64,000 nt of DNA from CAYVMP01 sp964452635 (GTDB lineage Bacteria; Patescibacteriota; Minisyncoccia; Phycocordibacterales; DATDWN01): contig CAYVMP010000001.1 in the NCBI GenBank assembly GCA_964452635.1, forward strand, positions 3,400-67,399, given 5' to 3'. A model generated the notes under the pieces. The model made no database searches and was not told where the DNA came from. It was given only the letters and a program-made list of their open reading frames with translations. How positions within the stretch are numbered: position 1 is the first letter of the stretch; each line of letters opens with the position of its first letter. Below, piece by piece: positions 18,588-27,816 of the stretch. A program made the translations under genes and the position numbers.

Positions 18588-19022
18588 ATGCGATTCCAAG
18601 TACCACAATTCATAGATATAGAAGATAAAGTTGTTGGGCCATTTACCATCAAACAGTTCGTATATCTTGCTGGAGGAGCGGGAATGTCATTTATCATCTA
18701 TACGTACCTACCAAAATACTTCTCCCTACCGCTTGTAGCCGGTGTCATTGGGCTATCACTCGCTCTTGCATTCTACAAAATAAACAACAAACCATTCATT
18801 TATATGCTTGAAGCAGCATTTCTCTATTACACGAAGCAAAATCTCTATATATGGAAGAAGCAGGAGAGAAAACCAGAGGTACGAGAAAAAAAAGAAGTTG
18901 AACCTGCACAAATCTATGTGCCAAAACTCTCTGACAGCAAACTCAAAGATTTGTCGTGGAGTCTCGACATAAATGAAAATCTCAACCCTTTGACTGGTCA
19001 GGATGGGAAAAATACACGATAA
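18588..19022 (+). CDS. PrgI-family (VirB3-like) protein
   Basis: 144 residues. Opens with FQVPQFIDIEDKVVGPFTIKQ, the typical PrgI N-terminus, then two adjacent hydrophobic segments (QFVYLAGGAGMSFIIYTYL and LPLVAGVIGLSLALAFYKI) and a charged C-terminal tail. PrgI proteins sit next to VirB4/TraC ATPases in Gram-positive-type conjugation systems and are thought to play the VirB3 role at the inner membrane. The stop TAA directly abuts repeat copy 2. Confidence 0.88.
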   Translation: MRFQVPQFIDIEDKVVGPFTIKQFVYLAGGAGMSFIIYTYLPKYFSLPLVAGVIGLSLALAFYKINNKPFIYMLEAAFLYYTKQNLYIWKKQERKPEVREKKEVEPAQIYVPKLSDSKLKDLSWSLDINENLNPLTGQDGKNTR

Positions 19023-19217
19023 TTTTTTCAAAAATCTCGTCGAGTGCACATGCTCTTTTGGAACATCGCGCAGGAACTTAGAAAACAACAGTTTTCGAGT
19101 GATGGGAACACGAGAAAATGCTTTGTTTTCTTGAGTTCCGAGCGCGAAGAAAATTTTCACCAGAAAATTATTCTGTTTCCAAAAGAGCATGTGTCGAGAA
19201 AGAAATTTTTGAAAAAA
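19023..19217. repeat. Near-palindromic dispersed element, copy 2 (195 bp)
   Basis: Outer arms TTTTTTCAAAAAT (19023-19035) and ATTTTTGAAAAAA (19205-19217) pair, then GTGCACATGCTCTTTTGGAAC pairs with GTTTCCAAAAGAGCATGTGTC. Inside, CGCGCAGGAACTT pairs imperfectly with GAGTTCCGAGCGCG, and GAGAAAATGC with a TTTTCTT stretch, giving a branched fold. This is the least interrupted copy and serves as the type member. It lies between prgI and the TraC-like gene inside the secretion locus. Confidence 0.88.
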
Positions 19218-19260
19218 GATGGTGATTTGACTGATTTGTTGTTACAATAATGTTAATCGT

Positions 19261-19914
19261 ATGGCAACTGTAAATTCAAAAGCTACACAAGAATTCGTTC
19301 CTATCAAAGAAGTTCGTGATGGGGTTGTGATTCTTAAAGATGAAACGATGCGAGGAATTGTTCTCGCATCATCTCTTAACTTTGCCCTTAAATCAGACGA
19401 TGAGAGAACAGCGATCATCACTCAATTTCAAGATTTTCTCAACTCTCTAGATTTTCCTGTTCAGATTTTCATACAATCACGACGACTTGATATTCGTCCA
19501 TACATCGCACTCCTCGAAGAACAGTACAAAGAGCAGTTAAACGACCTCATGAAAATACAAACTCGAGAATATATTGAGTTTATTAAGAAATTTACTGAGA
19601 CGACAAACATCATGACAAAAAGTTTCTTCATTGTTGTTCCATACGATCCTGCGCTTATACGTATGGGAGGCTCTACATCGGGTGGTTTTGGAGCAAAGCT
19701 GTTCGGCAAACAATCGAGCGCAGACGCTCAGAAGGATAAGGAGTCATCATTCGAGGAAAACCGTACACAGCTCGAGCAAAGAGTTGGGGTGGTTGAACAG
19801 GGACTTGTGAGATGTGGTATTCGAGTTATTCGGCTTGGTACCGAAGAGGTGATAGAATTATTCTATAAAATCTTCAACCCCGGCGATACGGAAAAACCAA
19901 TTAAAGTAAGCTAG
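19261..19914 (+). CDS. TraC/VirB4-associated N-terminal-domain protein
   Basis: 217 residues. The opening (ATQEFVPIKEVRDGVVILKD, then RGIVLASSLNFALKSDDER) and the middle (FLNSLDFPVQIFIQSRRLD) match the N-terminal domain that precedes the ATPase in TraC/VirB4 proteins, including the DFPVQI..QSR segment. No Walker motif is present. The separate ATPase gene begins five bases after its stop, so the usual single protein appears to be encoded as two polypeptides here. TACAAT at 19243-19248 may be its -10. Confidence 0.82.
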   Translation: MATVNSKATQEFVPIKEVRDGVVILKDETMRGIVLASSLNFALKSDDERTAIITQFQDFLNSLDFPVQIFIQSRRLDIRPYIALLEEQYKEQLNDLMKIQTREYIEFIKKFTETTNIMTKSFFIVVPYDPALIRMGGSTSGGFGAKLFGKQSSADAQKDKESSFEENRTQLEQRVGVVEQGLVRCGIRVIRLGTEEVIELFYKIFNPGDTEKPIKVS

Positions 19915-19918
19915 ATAT

Positions 19919-21724
19919 ATGTTTGATTTTCTAAAAACAAAAAAAGTTGAGCCTGAAATTAAATCTATACTTCCACAGGAGGTATATGATTCTGGCACAC
20001 TTGAACTGCGAGATGTAATCGCCCCAAGTGCACTCAAAGTAACTCCAAAGGAAATCAACCTCGGTGAGAAGGTTCTTCGTAGTTTCTTTGTTATTTCATA
20101 CCCACGATTTCTCTCCGAAGGGTGGTTTGCTCCTATTATCAATCTCGACAAGGTATTTGATGTTTCCATTTTCATTGCACCGATTGAAACAGCGCAGGTA
20201 CTCCGAACATTTCAAAAAAAAGTAGCAGAGGTCCAAAGTCAGATTAATGCACGTGAGGCAAAAGGACTCGTCCGAAACCCAATGCTCGATACAGCGTACC
20301 AAGATTTGGAAAGTCTTCGTGACCAACTTCAACAAGCACAAGAAAAACTCTACGATGTTGGACTCTATATCACAATGTATGGTGATTCAGACGCAGAACT
20401 TGATAAAATTGAGTCGGAAATCAAATCAATCCTAGAAGCAAAGCTTGTGTATGTTAAACCTGCACTTTTTCAACAAGAACAAGCATTCAAAACAGTCCTC
20501 CCTATTGGTACTGATGAGCTAAAAGTCTACAACAAACTGAACTCATCACCACTTTCATCACTCTTTCCATTTATTTCCTTTGACCTTACGTCGGACAAGG
20601 GAATTCTATACGGTATCAATCGCCACAACTCATCACTTATTCTCTTTGACCGATTTTCCCTAGAAAACTACAACTCAATCACATTTGCAAAATCTGGTTC
20701 AGGAAAGTCATATATGACAAAGCTTGAAATACTTCGAACCCTCATGTTTGATACAGATGTGATCGTGATTGACCCAGAAAAGGAGTATGAATACATGGCA
20801 GAGGCAATTGGTGGAAGATATTTCAATATTTCCCTCAACTCAGAACACCACATCAACCCCTTTGAACTACCCGCTCCGTCTGAAGGGGAGTCATTTTCCA
20901 ATGTTCTCCGAAGCAACATCATCAATCTTGTTGGTTTGTTTAGAATTATGATGGGTGGAATAACACCAGAGGAAGATGCAATCATCGACCGAGCAATCAC
21001 TGAGACATACGCACTCAAAGATATCACGGCTGATTCGAATTTTGAAAACATAGAGCCACCACTCATGTCTGATTTTGAGTTAGTACTCTCTGGTATGGAA
21101 GGAGGGGAGTCACTCGCGCAGAGACTAACCAAATACACACGTGGTACATGGGCAGGATTTATCAACCGTCCATCAAACATCGATATCAATAAAAAATTCG
21201 TTGTGTTCTCACTCCGTGATATGGAAGACGAGCTCAAACCTATTGCGATGTATATCGTCACCCACTATATTTGGAATATGATTCGCAAGAAACTCAAGAA
21301 ACGACTTCTAGTGATTGATGAGGCATGGTGGATGATGCGTTCAGAAGACACAGCATCATTCCTACTCTCTCTTGCAAAACGAGGTCGTAAATACTACCTT
21401 GGACTTTCTACTATCACACAAGACGTTGATGACTTCCTCAAATCTCCATATGGACTACCAATCATCACCAACTCATCAATTCAAATACTTCTCAAACAAT
21501 CTCCAACAAGCATTGATAAACTCCAAACAACATTCAACCTAACTGACGAAGAAAAATATCTACTTCTTGAATCAGATGTGGGGGAGGGAATTTTCTTTGC
21601 AGGACTCAAACACGTTGCAATCAAAGTTATCTCTTCGTACACAGAGGATCAAATCATCACATCTGATCCATCTCAAATTCTCTCAATCAAAGCTGCGAAG
21701 GATGAACTGGAGCAGAGTAAATAA
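19919..21724 (+). CDS. virB4: VirB4/TraC-type secretion ATPase
   Basis: 601 residues. Walker A AKSGSGKSYMTKLE at about 257-270, Walker B RLLVIDEAWWMM at about 459-470, and the downstream RGRKYYLGLSTITQDVDDFL typical of VirB4. VirB4 hexamers power pilus biogenesis and substrate transfer at the inner membrane. The preceding 217-residue gene supplies the N-terminal domain. No VirD4 coupling protein or relaxase is visible in the window, so a conjugative role cannot be claimed; DNA uptake or protein export remain possible. Confidence 0.92.
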   Translation: MFDFLKTKKVEPEIKSILPQEVYDSGTLELRDVIAPSALKVTPKEINLGEKVLRSFFVISYPRFLSEGWFAPIINLDKVFDVSIFIAPIETAQVLRTFQKKVAEVQSQINAREAKGLVRNPMLDTAYQDLESLRDQLQQAQEKLYDVGLYITMYGDSDAELDKIESEIKSILEAKLVYVKPALFQQEQAFKTVLPIGTDELKVYNKLNSSPLSSLFPFISFDLTSDKGILYGINRHNSSLILFDRFSLENYNSITFAKSGSGKSYMTKLEILRTLMFDTDVIVIDPEKEYEYMAEAIGGRYFNISLNSEHHINPFELPAPSEGESFSNVLRSNIINLVGLFRIMMGGITPEEDAIIDRAITETYALKDITADSNFENIEPPLMSDFELVLSGMEGGESLAQRLTKYTRGTWAGFINRPSNIDINKKFVVFSLRDMEDELKPIAMYIVTHYIWNMIRKKLKKRLLVIDEAWWMMRSEDTASFLLSLAKRGRKYYLGLSTITQDVDDFLKSPYGLPIITNSSIQILLKQSPTSIDKLQTTFNLTDEEKYLLLESDVGEGIFFAGLKHVAIKVISSYTEDQIITSDPSQILSIKAAKDELEQSK

Positions 21725-21729
21725 TACAC

Positions 21730-22116
21730 ATGGAGAAACACTCAATCACCACCACAACCAAAATACTGATGGTTGGGACAGCTATATTTTTTGATGTTTT
21801 GCAAATTCTGGTCACTTTAATACCTGGAATTGGTCCTATCTTGGCTTTTTTTGTGAATATTTTCGCCCAAATGACATTTTGGTTATGGTTTCATATAAAG
21901 GGTGTTAAGTACAATTCAAGCAAAAGACTTGGTGCAGTGGTCGGGGGATTTTTAATCGAACTTATACCATTTCTCAATGTTCTCCCAGGAATTACTGTTC
22001 AAGTTCTCATTATTCTCACAACTCTCGAAGCAGAGAAAGTACTTGGAAATATTCCCGGTGGGGAAGCAATTGCGGGAGCAGTCACAAAAACTCCACCAAC
22101 CACAGCGAGCAAATAA
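21730..22116 (+). CDS. Small membrane protein of the secretion locus
   Basis: 128 residues with three hydrophobic stretches (MVGTAIFFDVLQILVTLIPGIGPILAF is split over residues ~14-40, followed by helices near 45-60 and 85-105) and a short hydrophilic tail. Starts five bases after virB4. No family recognised. Its position between the ATPase and the pilin-like gene suggests an envelope component. Confidence 0.75.
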   Translation: MEKHSITTTTKILMVGTAIFFDVLQILVTLIPGIGPILAFFVNIFAQMTFWLWFHIKGVKYNSSKRLGAVVGGFLIELIPFLNVLPGITVQVLIILTTLEAEKVLGNIPGGEAIAGAVTKTPPTTASK

Positions 22117-22166
22117 CTACTTTTCTGTGTGTGTATAAAACACATAGTGTGACTCATGTGTTGTGG

Positions 22167-22172
22167 TACAAT
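22167..22172 (+). promoter_or_regulatory. -10 of the gene at 22180
   Basis: TACAAT ends seven bases before the ATG at 22180. It decides that start over an in-frame ATG at 22156, which lies upstream of the promoter. Confidence 0.5.
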
Positions 22173-22179
22173 AATAAAG

Positions 22180-23208
22180 ATGAAATACTCTGTGTATATT
22201 GTTTTAATTACATACGCACTCGTAGGTGGAATTATTTTTCTTCCACAGAGTGTGTCCGCGCAATTCAACCAACTCCTCCCAACATCCATCAATCTCGACA
22301 TTCTCCCAGAAAACCCAAGTGCAAATCAAAATGTCTCCGCATCTCTATCAAGTTTTGATACAGATTTAAATGCAGCAACGATTACATGGCAAGTAAATGG
22401 CAAAACAATACAGAGTGGAAAGGGAATAAAGAAAGCATCATTTAAGACAGGAAATATAAACACGAGTACAAAAATCGATATTCAAATAGTGACACAACAA
22501 GGAGAAAAAATAACCAAATCCTACTCAATTAAGCCAACTGAAGTAGACCTACTCTGGCAAGCAGATGGGTACACACCGCCATTCTACAAAGGAAAAACAA
22601 TGTTTGTGCATCAAAATAAAATAACATTTATTGCGATACCTCATATACTAAATTCGAGTGGTAAAGAGATTTCTCCTACAAACCTAATATACAAATGGAC
22701 ACGAAACGGTGTGGTAATGGAAGATTCGTCTGGATATGGTAAAAACACCTTTACGATGACAGGGTCACTTATTTCTCGACAACTTGATGTGACTGTTGAT
22801 GTTACATCGCCAGATACAGGAGCAGTCGGGTTCGCTGAAACACTCGTCACCCCACGTGATCCAGAAATATATCTATACGAAAAGAGTCCATTGTATGGAG
22901 TACTGTTCGAAAAAGCTCTTACACAGACAGTACAACTCACTGGAAAGGAGATGGGGGTGGTTGCTGTGCCTTTGTTTTTTGGAACAACATATGCTGAAAA
23001 TCCATCTTTATCATATAATTGGGGTATAAACGGGAGTGTGGTTGGAACTGACACACACACAGCGTCACGAATTTTCCGTCAACAAGAAGGAACTGTTGGA
23101 ACATCACATATTTCTGTAAGTATCGAACATGCAAGCAAAATCTTGCAGTCCATGAATACTGGTTTCGATCTTATGTTTGGAACTCAGACAAAACAAACAA
23201 CACAATAG
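22180..23208 (+). CDS. Secreted protein of unknown function, secretion locus
   Basis: 342 residues. Signal peptide MKYSVYIVLITYALVGGIIF ending at SVSA/QF. The mature part is beta-rich with repeated Ig/PKD-like patterns (ATITWQVNGKTIQSGKG; NLIYKWTRNGVVMED; SLSYNWGINGSVVGT), each a W-x-NG strand pair, suggesting three Ig-like modules. Two bases separate it from the pilin-like gene. It is likely exposed outside the membrane; no catalytic motif. Confidence 0.75.
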   Translation: MKYSVYIVLITYALVGGIIFLPQSVSAQFNQLLPTSINLDILPENPSANQNVSASLSSFDTDLNAATITWQVNGKTIQSGKGIKKASFKTGNINTSTKIDIQIVTQQGEKITKSYSIKPTEVDLLWQADGYTPPFYKGKTMFVHQNKITFIAIPHILNSSGKEISPTNLIYKWTRNGVVMEDSSGYGKNTFTMTGSLISRQLDVTVDVTSPDTGAVGFAETLVTPRDPEIYLYEKSPLYGVLFEKALTQTVQLTGKEMGVVAVPLFFGTTYAENPSLSYNWGINGSVVGTDTHTASRIFRQQEGTVGTSHISVSIEHASKILQSMNTGFDLMFGTQTKQTTQ

Positions 23209-23210
23209 TT

Positions 23211-24119
23211 ATGAAAAAATTTCTATCATTAGCACTATCACTTATTATACTTTTCTTCACAGCATACACCCCTGTTGTATATTCACTTGATGATTACACA
23301 GTACTCACACCTCTACCGAACACAACCATTGGCGACAATTGCACAGGAACGGACTGTAAAACAAACTTTAAAACATACATACCGGGGGCATTTAAACTCG
23401 CTGTGGGTATTGCGGCAGTGATGGCATTTGCCATGATTAGCTATGGGGGACTTCTCTACATGACCACAGACTCGGTATTTAAAGCACAAGAAGGCAAGAA
23501 AAGGGTATGGGATGCAATACAAGGATTAATCCTAGTAATCGGCGCGTACACAATACTCTATACTATAAACCCACAGATTTTAGATTTTAATTTAAGTATT
23601 GCTAAACCACAAATAACAAACAATGAAGTGGCTATCGCTCTCGGAACACCCGGAGGTGGTCCAACGTCACTATCAAACCTGACTGACGAACAAGTACGGG
23701 CAGTACTTGGGCCAAACAATATACAGACTCAAAATAATCCATGTACTGGAACTAGAACTACACAATGCGTCACTCTCGCAGGTCTACAACCAACAACACT
23801 AGATGGTTTAGCTGGCATACGAGCTACCTGTGGTAGTACTTGTGTTATTGTGCTCTCAGGAGGTACAGAAGGAGGGCACACAGCAGGAGGGAGCCATAAT
23901 AACGGCACTGCAGTCGACATACTTACAGACCCAAATCTTGATAGAACAATACGGAGTTTAACAGAGGTGCAAATGAGAGCGGATTTAGCTGCACAAGGGT
24001 GCAAAACATATAGAGGAGTAGTTGGGGGTGTGAATGGAACATTTCTCTACGAACCAGCAGGTAAATCATGTGGAGGTGTTACATCAAGTGGTACACACTG
24101 GCATGCAAGTTTCCCATAA
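23211..24119 (+). CDS. Pilin-like (VirB2-type) segment fused to an M15-like peptidase domain
   Basis: 302 residues. Signal peptide ends near VVYSLDD. Residues ~60-125 hold two hydrophobic helices around a short charged loop (FKLAVGIAAVMAFAMISYGG, KKRVWDAIQGLILVIGAY), the VirB2/TrbC pilin layout. Residues ~190-302 contain GGHTAGGSHNNGTAVDI and GTHWHASF; the His-x6-Asp and final His pattern matches the zinc site of M15/VanY-like peptidases. The fusion would place a murein-peptide hydrolase or binding module on a pilus subunit. Zinc-site assignment is inferred from spacing only. Confidence 0.75.
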   Translation: MKKFLSLALSLIILFFTAYTPVVYSLDDYTVLTPLPNTTIGDNCTGTDCKTNFKTYIPGAFKLAVGIAAVMAFAMISYGGLLYMTTDSVFKAQEGKKRVWDAIQGLILVIGAYTILYTINPQILDFNLSIAKPQITNNEVAIALGTPGGGPTSLSNLTDEQVRAVLGPNNIQTQNNPCTGTRTTQCVTLAGLQPTTLDGLAGIRATCGSTCVIVLSGGTEGGHTAGGSHNNGTAVDILTDPNLDRTIRSLTEVQMRADLAAQGCKTYRGVVGGVNGTFLYEPAGKSCGGVTSSGTHWHASFP

Positions 24120-24125
24120 AAACAA

Positions 24126-25352
24126 ATGAAAAAGTTTTTCATTATCACATCAATTATTCTGATCATTTTCCTCATCGCGCTTGTTGGGTATTATTTTATC
24201 ATTAAAACAAACTCACAAGTATCAGAAAACATTCCACTCTCAATCCGAAATTTCTTCCCATTTGGCGGTAGTGCTGTCACTGTCGACACACCAAGAGAGG
24301 TGATACCGGAGGAAAATCAAAACCCTGTTAATTTTACAAAAAAACTCAGAAAAATTTCCAGTGATGCTGTGGCTGGGGCAGGAGTCTTTGACTCACTCCG
24401 AGGGACAACTATCCGATACATAGAGAAGGCCACAGGACACATATACGATACTGAATTATTTTCTTCACGATCAGAGAGAATATCAAACAAAACTCTTCCT
24501 CGTGTATACAGTGCAGTATGGGGAACAAGTAGCACTACACTCGTAGCAACATACCTAAAAGACGACAATGAAACAGTTGAGACATACTCACTGTCTCTCA
24601 AACAATCCACATCTACAACAGACTCGGGTGGAGTGGGGTACAATATCACTGGATCATTTCTACAATTCAATATAAAAACTATCTCGCCATACAAGAACAC
24701 AATGCTCTACTCGTATGTTAATGATGGACGAAGTGTTGGTGTTATTTCAAACTATACAGGAGGAAATAAAAAGGAAGTATGGAGCTCACCGATTAAAGAA
24801 GTGTTGCCCCAGTTTATCACCGACACAACAGTATCCATAACCACAAAACCGAGTGAAAATGTTTCTGGTTTTATGTATTTTATAAATACACGTACAGGAG
24901 AAAACACAAAAATACTTGGAAATATCCCCGGACTATCTACACTCACATCACCAGATGCAAAAAATGTGCTCGTATTAGAGCAAGGACCGAATGGTGATGC
25001 ACTCTACACATATTCTATTGGAGGAAAAACATTTACAAACATGAGTCCAGTTACATTTCCAGAGAAATGTGTGTGGAGTAAAAAGGACACAACAATACTC
25101 TATTGTGCTGTACCGAGAGAAACACTCGTAAACACGAGCCTCACAACATGGTACAAAGGGCTTACTTCCTTTACTGATGATATCTGGAAATTTGATACAA
25201 AAAATAATGTTTCTAATATAGTACTTAATATCACAACCGAATCTGGTGAAAATGTTGATGTTATACAACCACAACTCTCGGAAAACGAACGGTATCTCGT
25301 ATTTATCAACAAACGTGATGGATCATTGTGGAGTTTTGATACTCAACAATAG
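24126..25352 (+). CDS. Membrane-anchored beta-propeller-like protein
   Basis: 408 residues. One N-terminal helix (FFIITSIILIIFLIALVGYYFII) and then repeated beta segments ending in patterns such as RYIEKATGHIYD, YFINTRTGENTKIL and LWSFDTQ, reminiscent of TolB-like propellers. It is the last gene of the plus-strand secretion locus and is convergent with the flavin set, four bases apart. No enzyme motif; a scaffold role is only a guess. Confidence 0.7.
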   Translation: MKKFFIITSIILIIFLIALVGYYFIIKTNSQVSENIPLSIRNFFPFGGSAVTVDTPREVIPEENQNPVNFTKKLRKISSDAVAGAGVFDSLRGTTIRYIEKATGHIYDTELFSSRSERISNKTLPRVYSAVWGTSSTTLVATYLKDDNETVETYSLSLKQSTSTTDSGGVGYNITGSFLQFNIKTISPYKNTMLYSYVNDGRSVGVISNYTGGNKKEVWSSPIKEVLPQFITDTTVSITTKPSENVSGFMYFINTRTGENTKILGNIPGLSTLTSPDAKNVLVLEQGPNGDALYTYSIGGKTFTNMSPVTFPEKCVWSKKDTTILYCAVPRETLVNTSLTTWYKGLTSFTDDIWKFDTKNNVSNIVLNITTESGENVDVIQPQLSENERYLVFINKRDGSLWSFDTQQ

Positions 25353-25355
25353 GTA

Positions 25356-26900
25356 TTAGAACCCCGGGAAGTAGTCAGTGATGATGTGTGAAGAATCAAT
25401 ACCTATTGATTGTAGTACCTTTTTATACGAATCAACCATTGCATTAGGACCAGAAATATAGAAAATTCTACTCACATAATCAGGTGTTTCAGACATAATC
25501 ATTTCTCCAGTAATGTATCCTGTTTTTCCTGTCCAATCTTTTGGAATATTTTGAGACCCTCCAAGTACATATACTGTTTTCAAACCAAAAGCATCAGATC
25601 CTTGTTTGAATAGATTTGTGTATGCAAAACTATCCTGCGTTGATGCAGAATAAAACAACACAACATCTCTTTTACCCTGTGTATCGATTAAATACTGTGT
25701 TTTACTTACAAATGGTGTTATTCCTATACCTCCGGCAATCCACACTATTTTCTGTGATGAATCTTTTGGTAGAGTAAAGTCACCGGCAACACTTGATGCA
25801 ACGATGATTGAATTAACTACCAGAGTACGAAGTTGTTTTTTAAAACTACTTGATGTTTGAGTTATTTTAGTTGCTAAACGAACCACAGATTCAGTGGGGG
25901 ATGATACAAATGTAAAAAATCGTCTGTTTCCTCTGTTGTCACTCTGAAGAGTGGGAAGTGTCCATTCAGCATACTGACCAGCTAGGAATGTGTGTTTTTG
26001 ATTTTTTGGTAGTGAAAAAACAAATTCATATGTATCAAGTGCAATCGTGTTTATTTCTTTTAGTGTTAGAAAATATTTTTCCTTTGAACTAACTATATAT
26101 GAAAATATATTTCCAATAATAAGTGCTAAATGCGGGGTTGAATAGATAAATATTGATCCAATAGATAGGTTGAACTGTAATCCATACAATACACCAACAA
26201 TCATCCCGTATATCACCTGTAGTCGACAAGTTGGTGGGGTAGTGGACGGCTCAGTGAGCATAATAGTGCCCAAAAAAAGCAGTGGGCTCGATATACTCAA
26301 ACTTATAAGAGTATCGAGGAAAGCAAAACCGTTAAATAATGCGACAGAGAGAGATGTAATGATGGCAGGAATTACAAAGGAGAAAAACAAACTAAACCTA
26401 CGAATCTTCCTGACGACGAGTAATCCAAAAATAAGAACAAAGGGTGTAAGCCATGGTGTTCCAACCCACCACACAGCAACACCACCAAATACAAATGTTG
26501 CAATGAATACAGATATCGCCGTTGGGTTAAATATATGTTTTTTATATAATGCAAAAACATATTTTGAAGCCATTGCAAACACTGATACAAAGATAATTGA
26601 AATAATACCTATGAGTGTATGTGATGGTTCGACAATAAGAAATAGAATAAGTGCTGTTATGGATGATGATTCTATATTAATCGGTGCGGTATATATTTTC
26701 GATAAAACATAGTTTGACCCGTAGCATGCAATACAAAATACTAGAAAAGAAAGTAGTAGGGTGAATCCTCCGTAGGAAATTACACTGGTAAATCCAAGAA
26801 TAATTGATATGAAAGTAAGGAGAAAAAGCCCATTGAGAACAAGACGATACATTGTGATTGAATTCAAAAAATTATCGATTTTTCCTATGATGAAATTCAT
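25356..26900 (-). CDS. RnfD/NqrB-like membrane domain fused to a ferredoxin-NAD(P)+ reductase domain
   Basis: 514 residues. The N-terminal ~270 residues have about nine hydrophobic helices with the RnfD/NqrB signatures NPTAISVF and TEPSTTPPT followed by VIYGMIVGVLYG. The C-terminal ~240 residues are a ferredoxin-reductase module: flavin motif RRFFTFVSSP, NAD(P)-binding GGIGITPFVS and a terminal TDYFPGF. This would carry electrons from NAD(P)H through flavin to the outer face of the membrane. ApbE and an FMN-binding protein lie directly upstream in the same operon, which supports a flavinylation-dependent redox path. The partner acceptor is unknown. Confidence 0.87.
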   Translation of the reverse strand: MNFIIGKIDNFLNSITMYRLVLNGLFLLTFISIILGFTSVISYGGFTLLLSFLVFCIACYGSNYVLSKIYTAPINIESSSITALILFLIVEPSHTLIGIISIIFVSVFAMASKYVFALYKKHIFNPTAISVFIATFVFGGVAVWWVGTPWLTPFVLIFGLLVVRKIRRFSLFFSFVIPAIITSLSVALFNGFAFLDTLISLSISSPLLFLGTIMLTEPSTTPPTCRLQVIYGMIVGVLYGLQFNLSIGSIFIYSTPHLALIIGNIFSYIVSSKEKYFLTLKEINTIALDTYEFVFSLPKNQKHTFLAGQYAEWTLPTLQSDNRGNRRFFTFVSSPTESVVRLATKITQTSSSFKKQLRTLVVNSIIVASSVAGDFTLPKDSSQKIVWIAGGIGITPFVSKTQYLIDTQGKRDVVLFYSASTQDSFAYTNLFKQGSDAFGLKTVYVLGGSQNIPKDWTGKTGYITGEMIMSETPDYVSRIFYISGPNAMVDSYKKVLQSIGIDSSHIITDYFPGF

Positions 26901-26929
26901 AAAAGATTTAATTAATAGTAAAAAAATTT

Positions 26930-27805
26930 CTAGAACAATTCCGCAGGGAATTGAGGTGAGACTTCGGCATGTCCATCTGCGTATACAATAGCATATTCAA
27001 AGTCAAAATGATTACGTAAATTCTGTGGAGGTGTAAAGAAAAGTGCAGTAGCTAAGCCATCCGCAAGAAGCGTGGTATCCGAAACAACCCATGTCGCAAG
27101 AATATGTCGAGGTGATGCAAGGGTATCTGGATTAATAATATGATGAAATTGTGCCCACACTCTTCGGTTTCCAGCTGATCCACAGAGACTTTGATTTTTG
27201 ATTTTTGCGATACCAATAGCTTGTTTGAAGTTTTCAGGATGTTCAAGTCCTATCTCAATAGGAGATTCGCCTCTGTGAATAATATCTCCTCCAGCATCAA
27301 TACAATACGATTGTATTCCGTTTTGTTCCAATAATTCCGCGACAATATCGATCAAATACCCCTTACCCAAAGCTCCAACATCTATAAGTATAGGTTTTTG
27401 TGTAATGATTTTCGGTGGATATACAGAATCGTTAAATATAAAGCCCTCATCCCACACAGGTGGTTTTTTTATTTCTTTTGGTACAAGAGAGTATTCCGCA
27501 TCATACCCAGCCTGAACCATTACCTGACCAATGAGTGGGGTAAGTAATCCTGAGGTAAGGGTATAGAGTTTTTTGTACAAAGAGAATAGTGGTATAGAAT
27601 CAGCCGGCATATCGAATATCCCAGATCTCTCTGAAATCTCTATTATGAGTGAGTCAGGTCTAAACCGAGAATAATCTCTATCAAAAACAGCTATTCTTTC
27701 TCTGATGAGATGTAGGAGAGTTTTTTCTTTCTCTTGAGTGATTACATCATAGACATCAATAGCCCACTGAGTGCCTATTGCCTCAAATGTATACTGAGAG
27801 GACAT
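26930..27805 (-). CDS. apbE: ApbE-family FAD:protein FMN transferase
   Basis: 291 residues. N-terminal AIGTQWAIDVYD, middle IDVGALGKGYLIDIVAELL and YCIDAGGDIIHRG, and C-terminal SDTTLLADGLATALFF, all in family order (G-K-GY and D-AGGD are FAD/Mg contacts). ApbE attaches FMN to a Thr in target proteins outside the membrane, usually as a lipoprotein; here no clear signal peptide is visible at the N-terminus, which is odd and may mean cytoplasmic action or a misjudged start. Neighbours on both sides are its likely substrates or partners. Confidence 0.93.
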   Translation of the reverse strand: MSSQYTFEAIGTQWAIDVYDVITQEKEKTLLHLIRERIAVFDRDYSRFRPDSLIIEISERSGIFDMPADSIPLFSLYKKLYTLTSGLLTPLIGQVMVQAGYDAEYSLVPKEIKKPPVWDEGFIFNDSVYPPKIITQKPILIDVGALGKGYLIDIVAELLEQNGIQSYCIDAGGDIIHRGESPIEIGLEHPENFKQAIGIAKIKNQSLCGSAGNRRVWAQFHHIINPDTLASPRHILATWVVSDTTLLADGLATALFFTPPQNLRNHFDFEYAIVYADGHAEVSPQFPAELF

Positions 27806-27816
27806 ATAGATAGAGA

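Noticed and set aside
19261..21724. Frameshift splitting one virB4 gene into two
   Set aside because: Both reading frames have complete starts and stops, the break falls at a domain boundary, and two-gene arrangements of this pair are usual in such loci.
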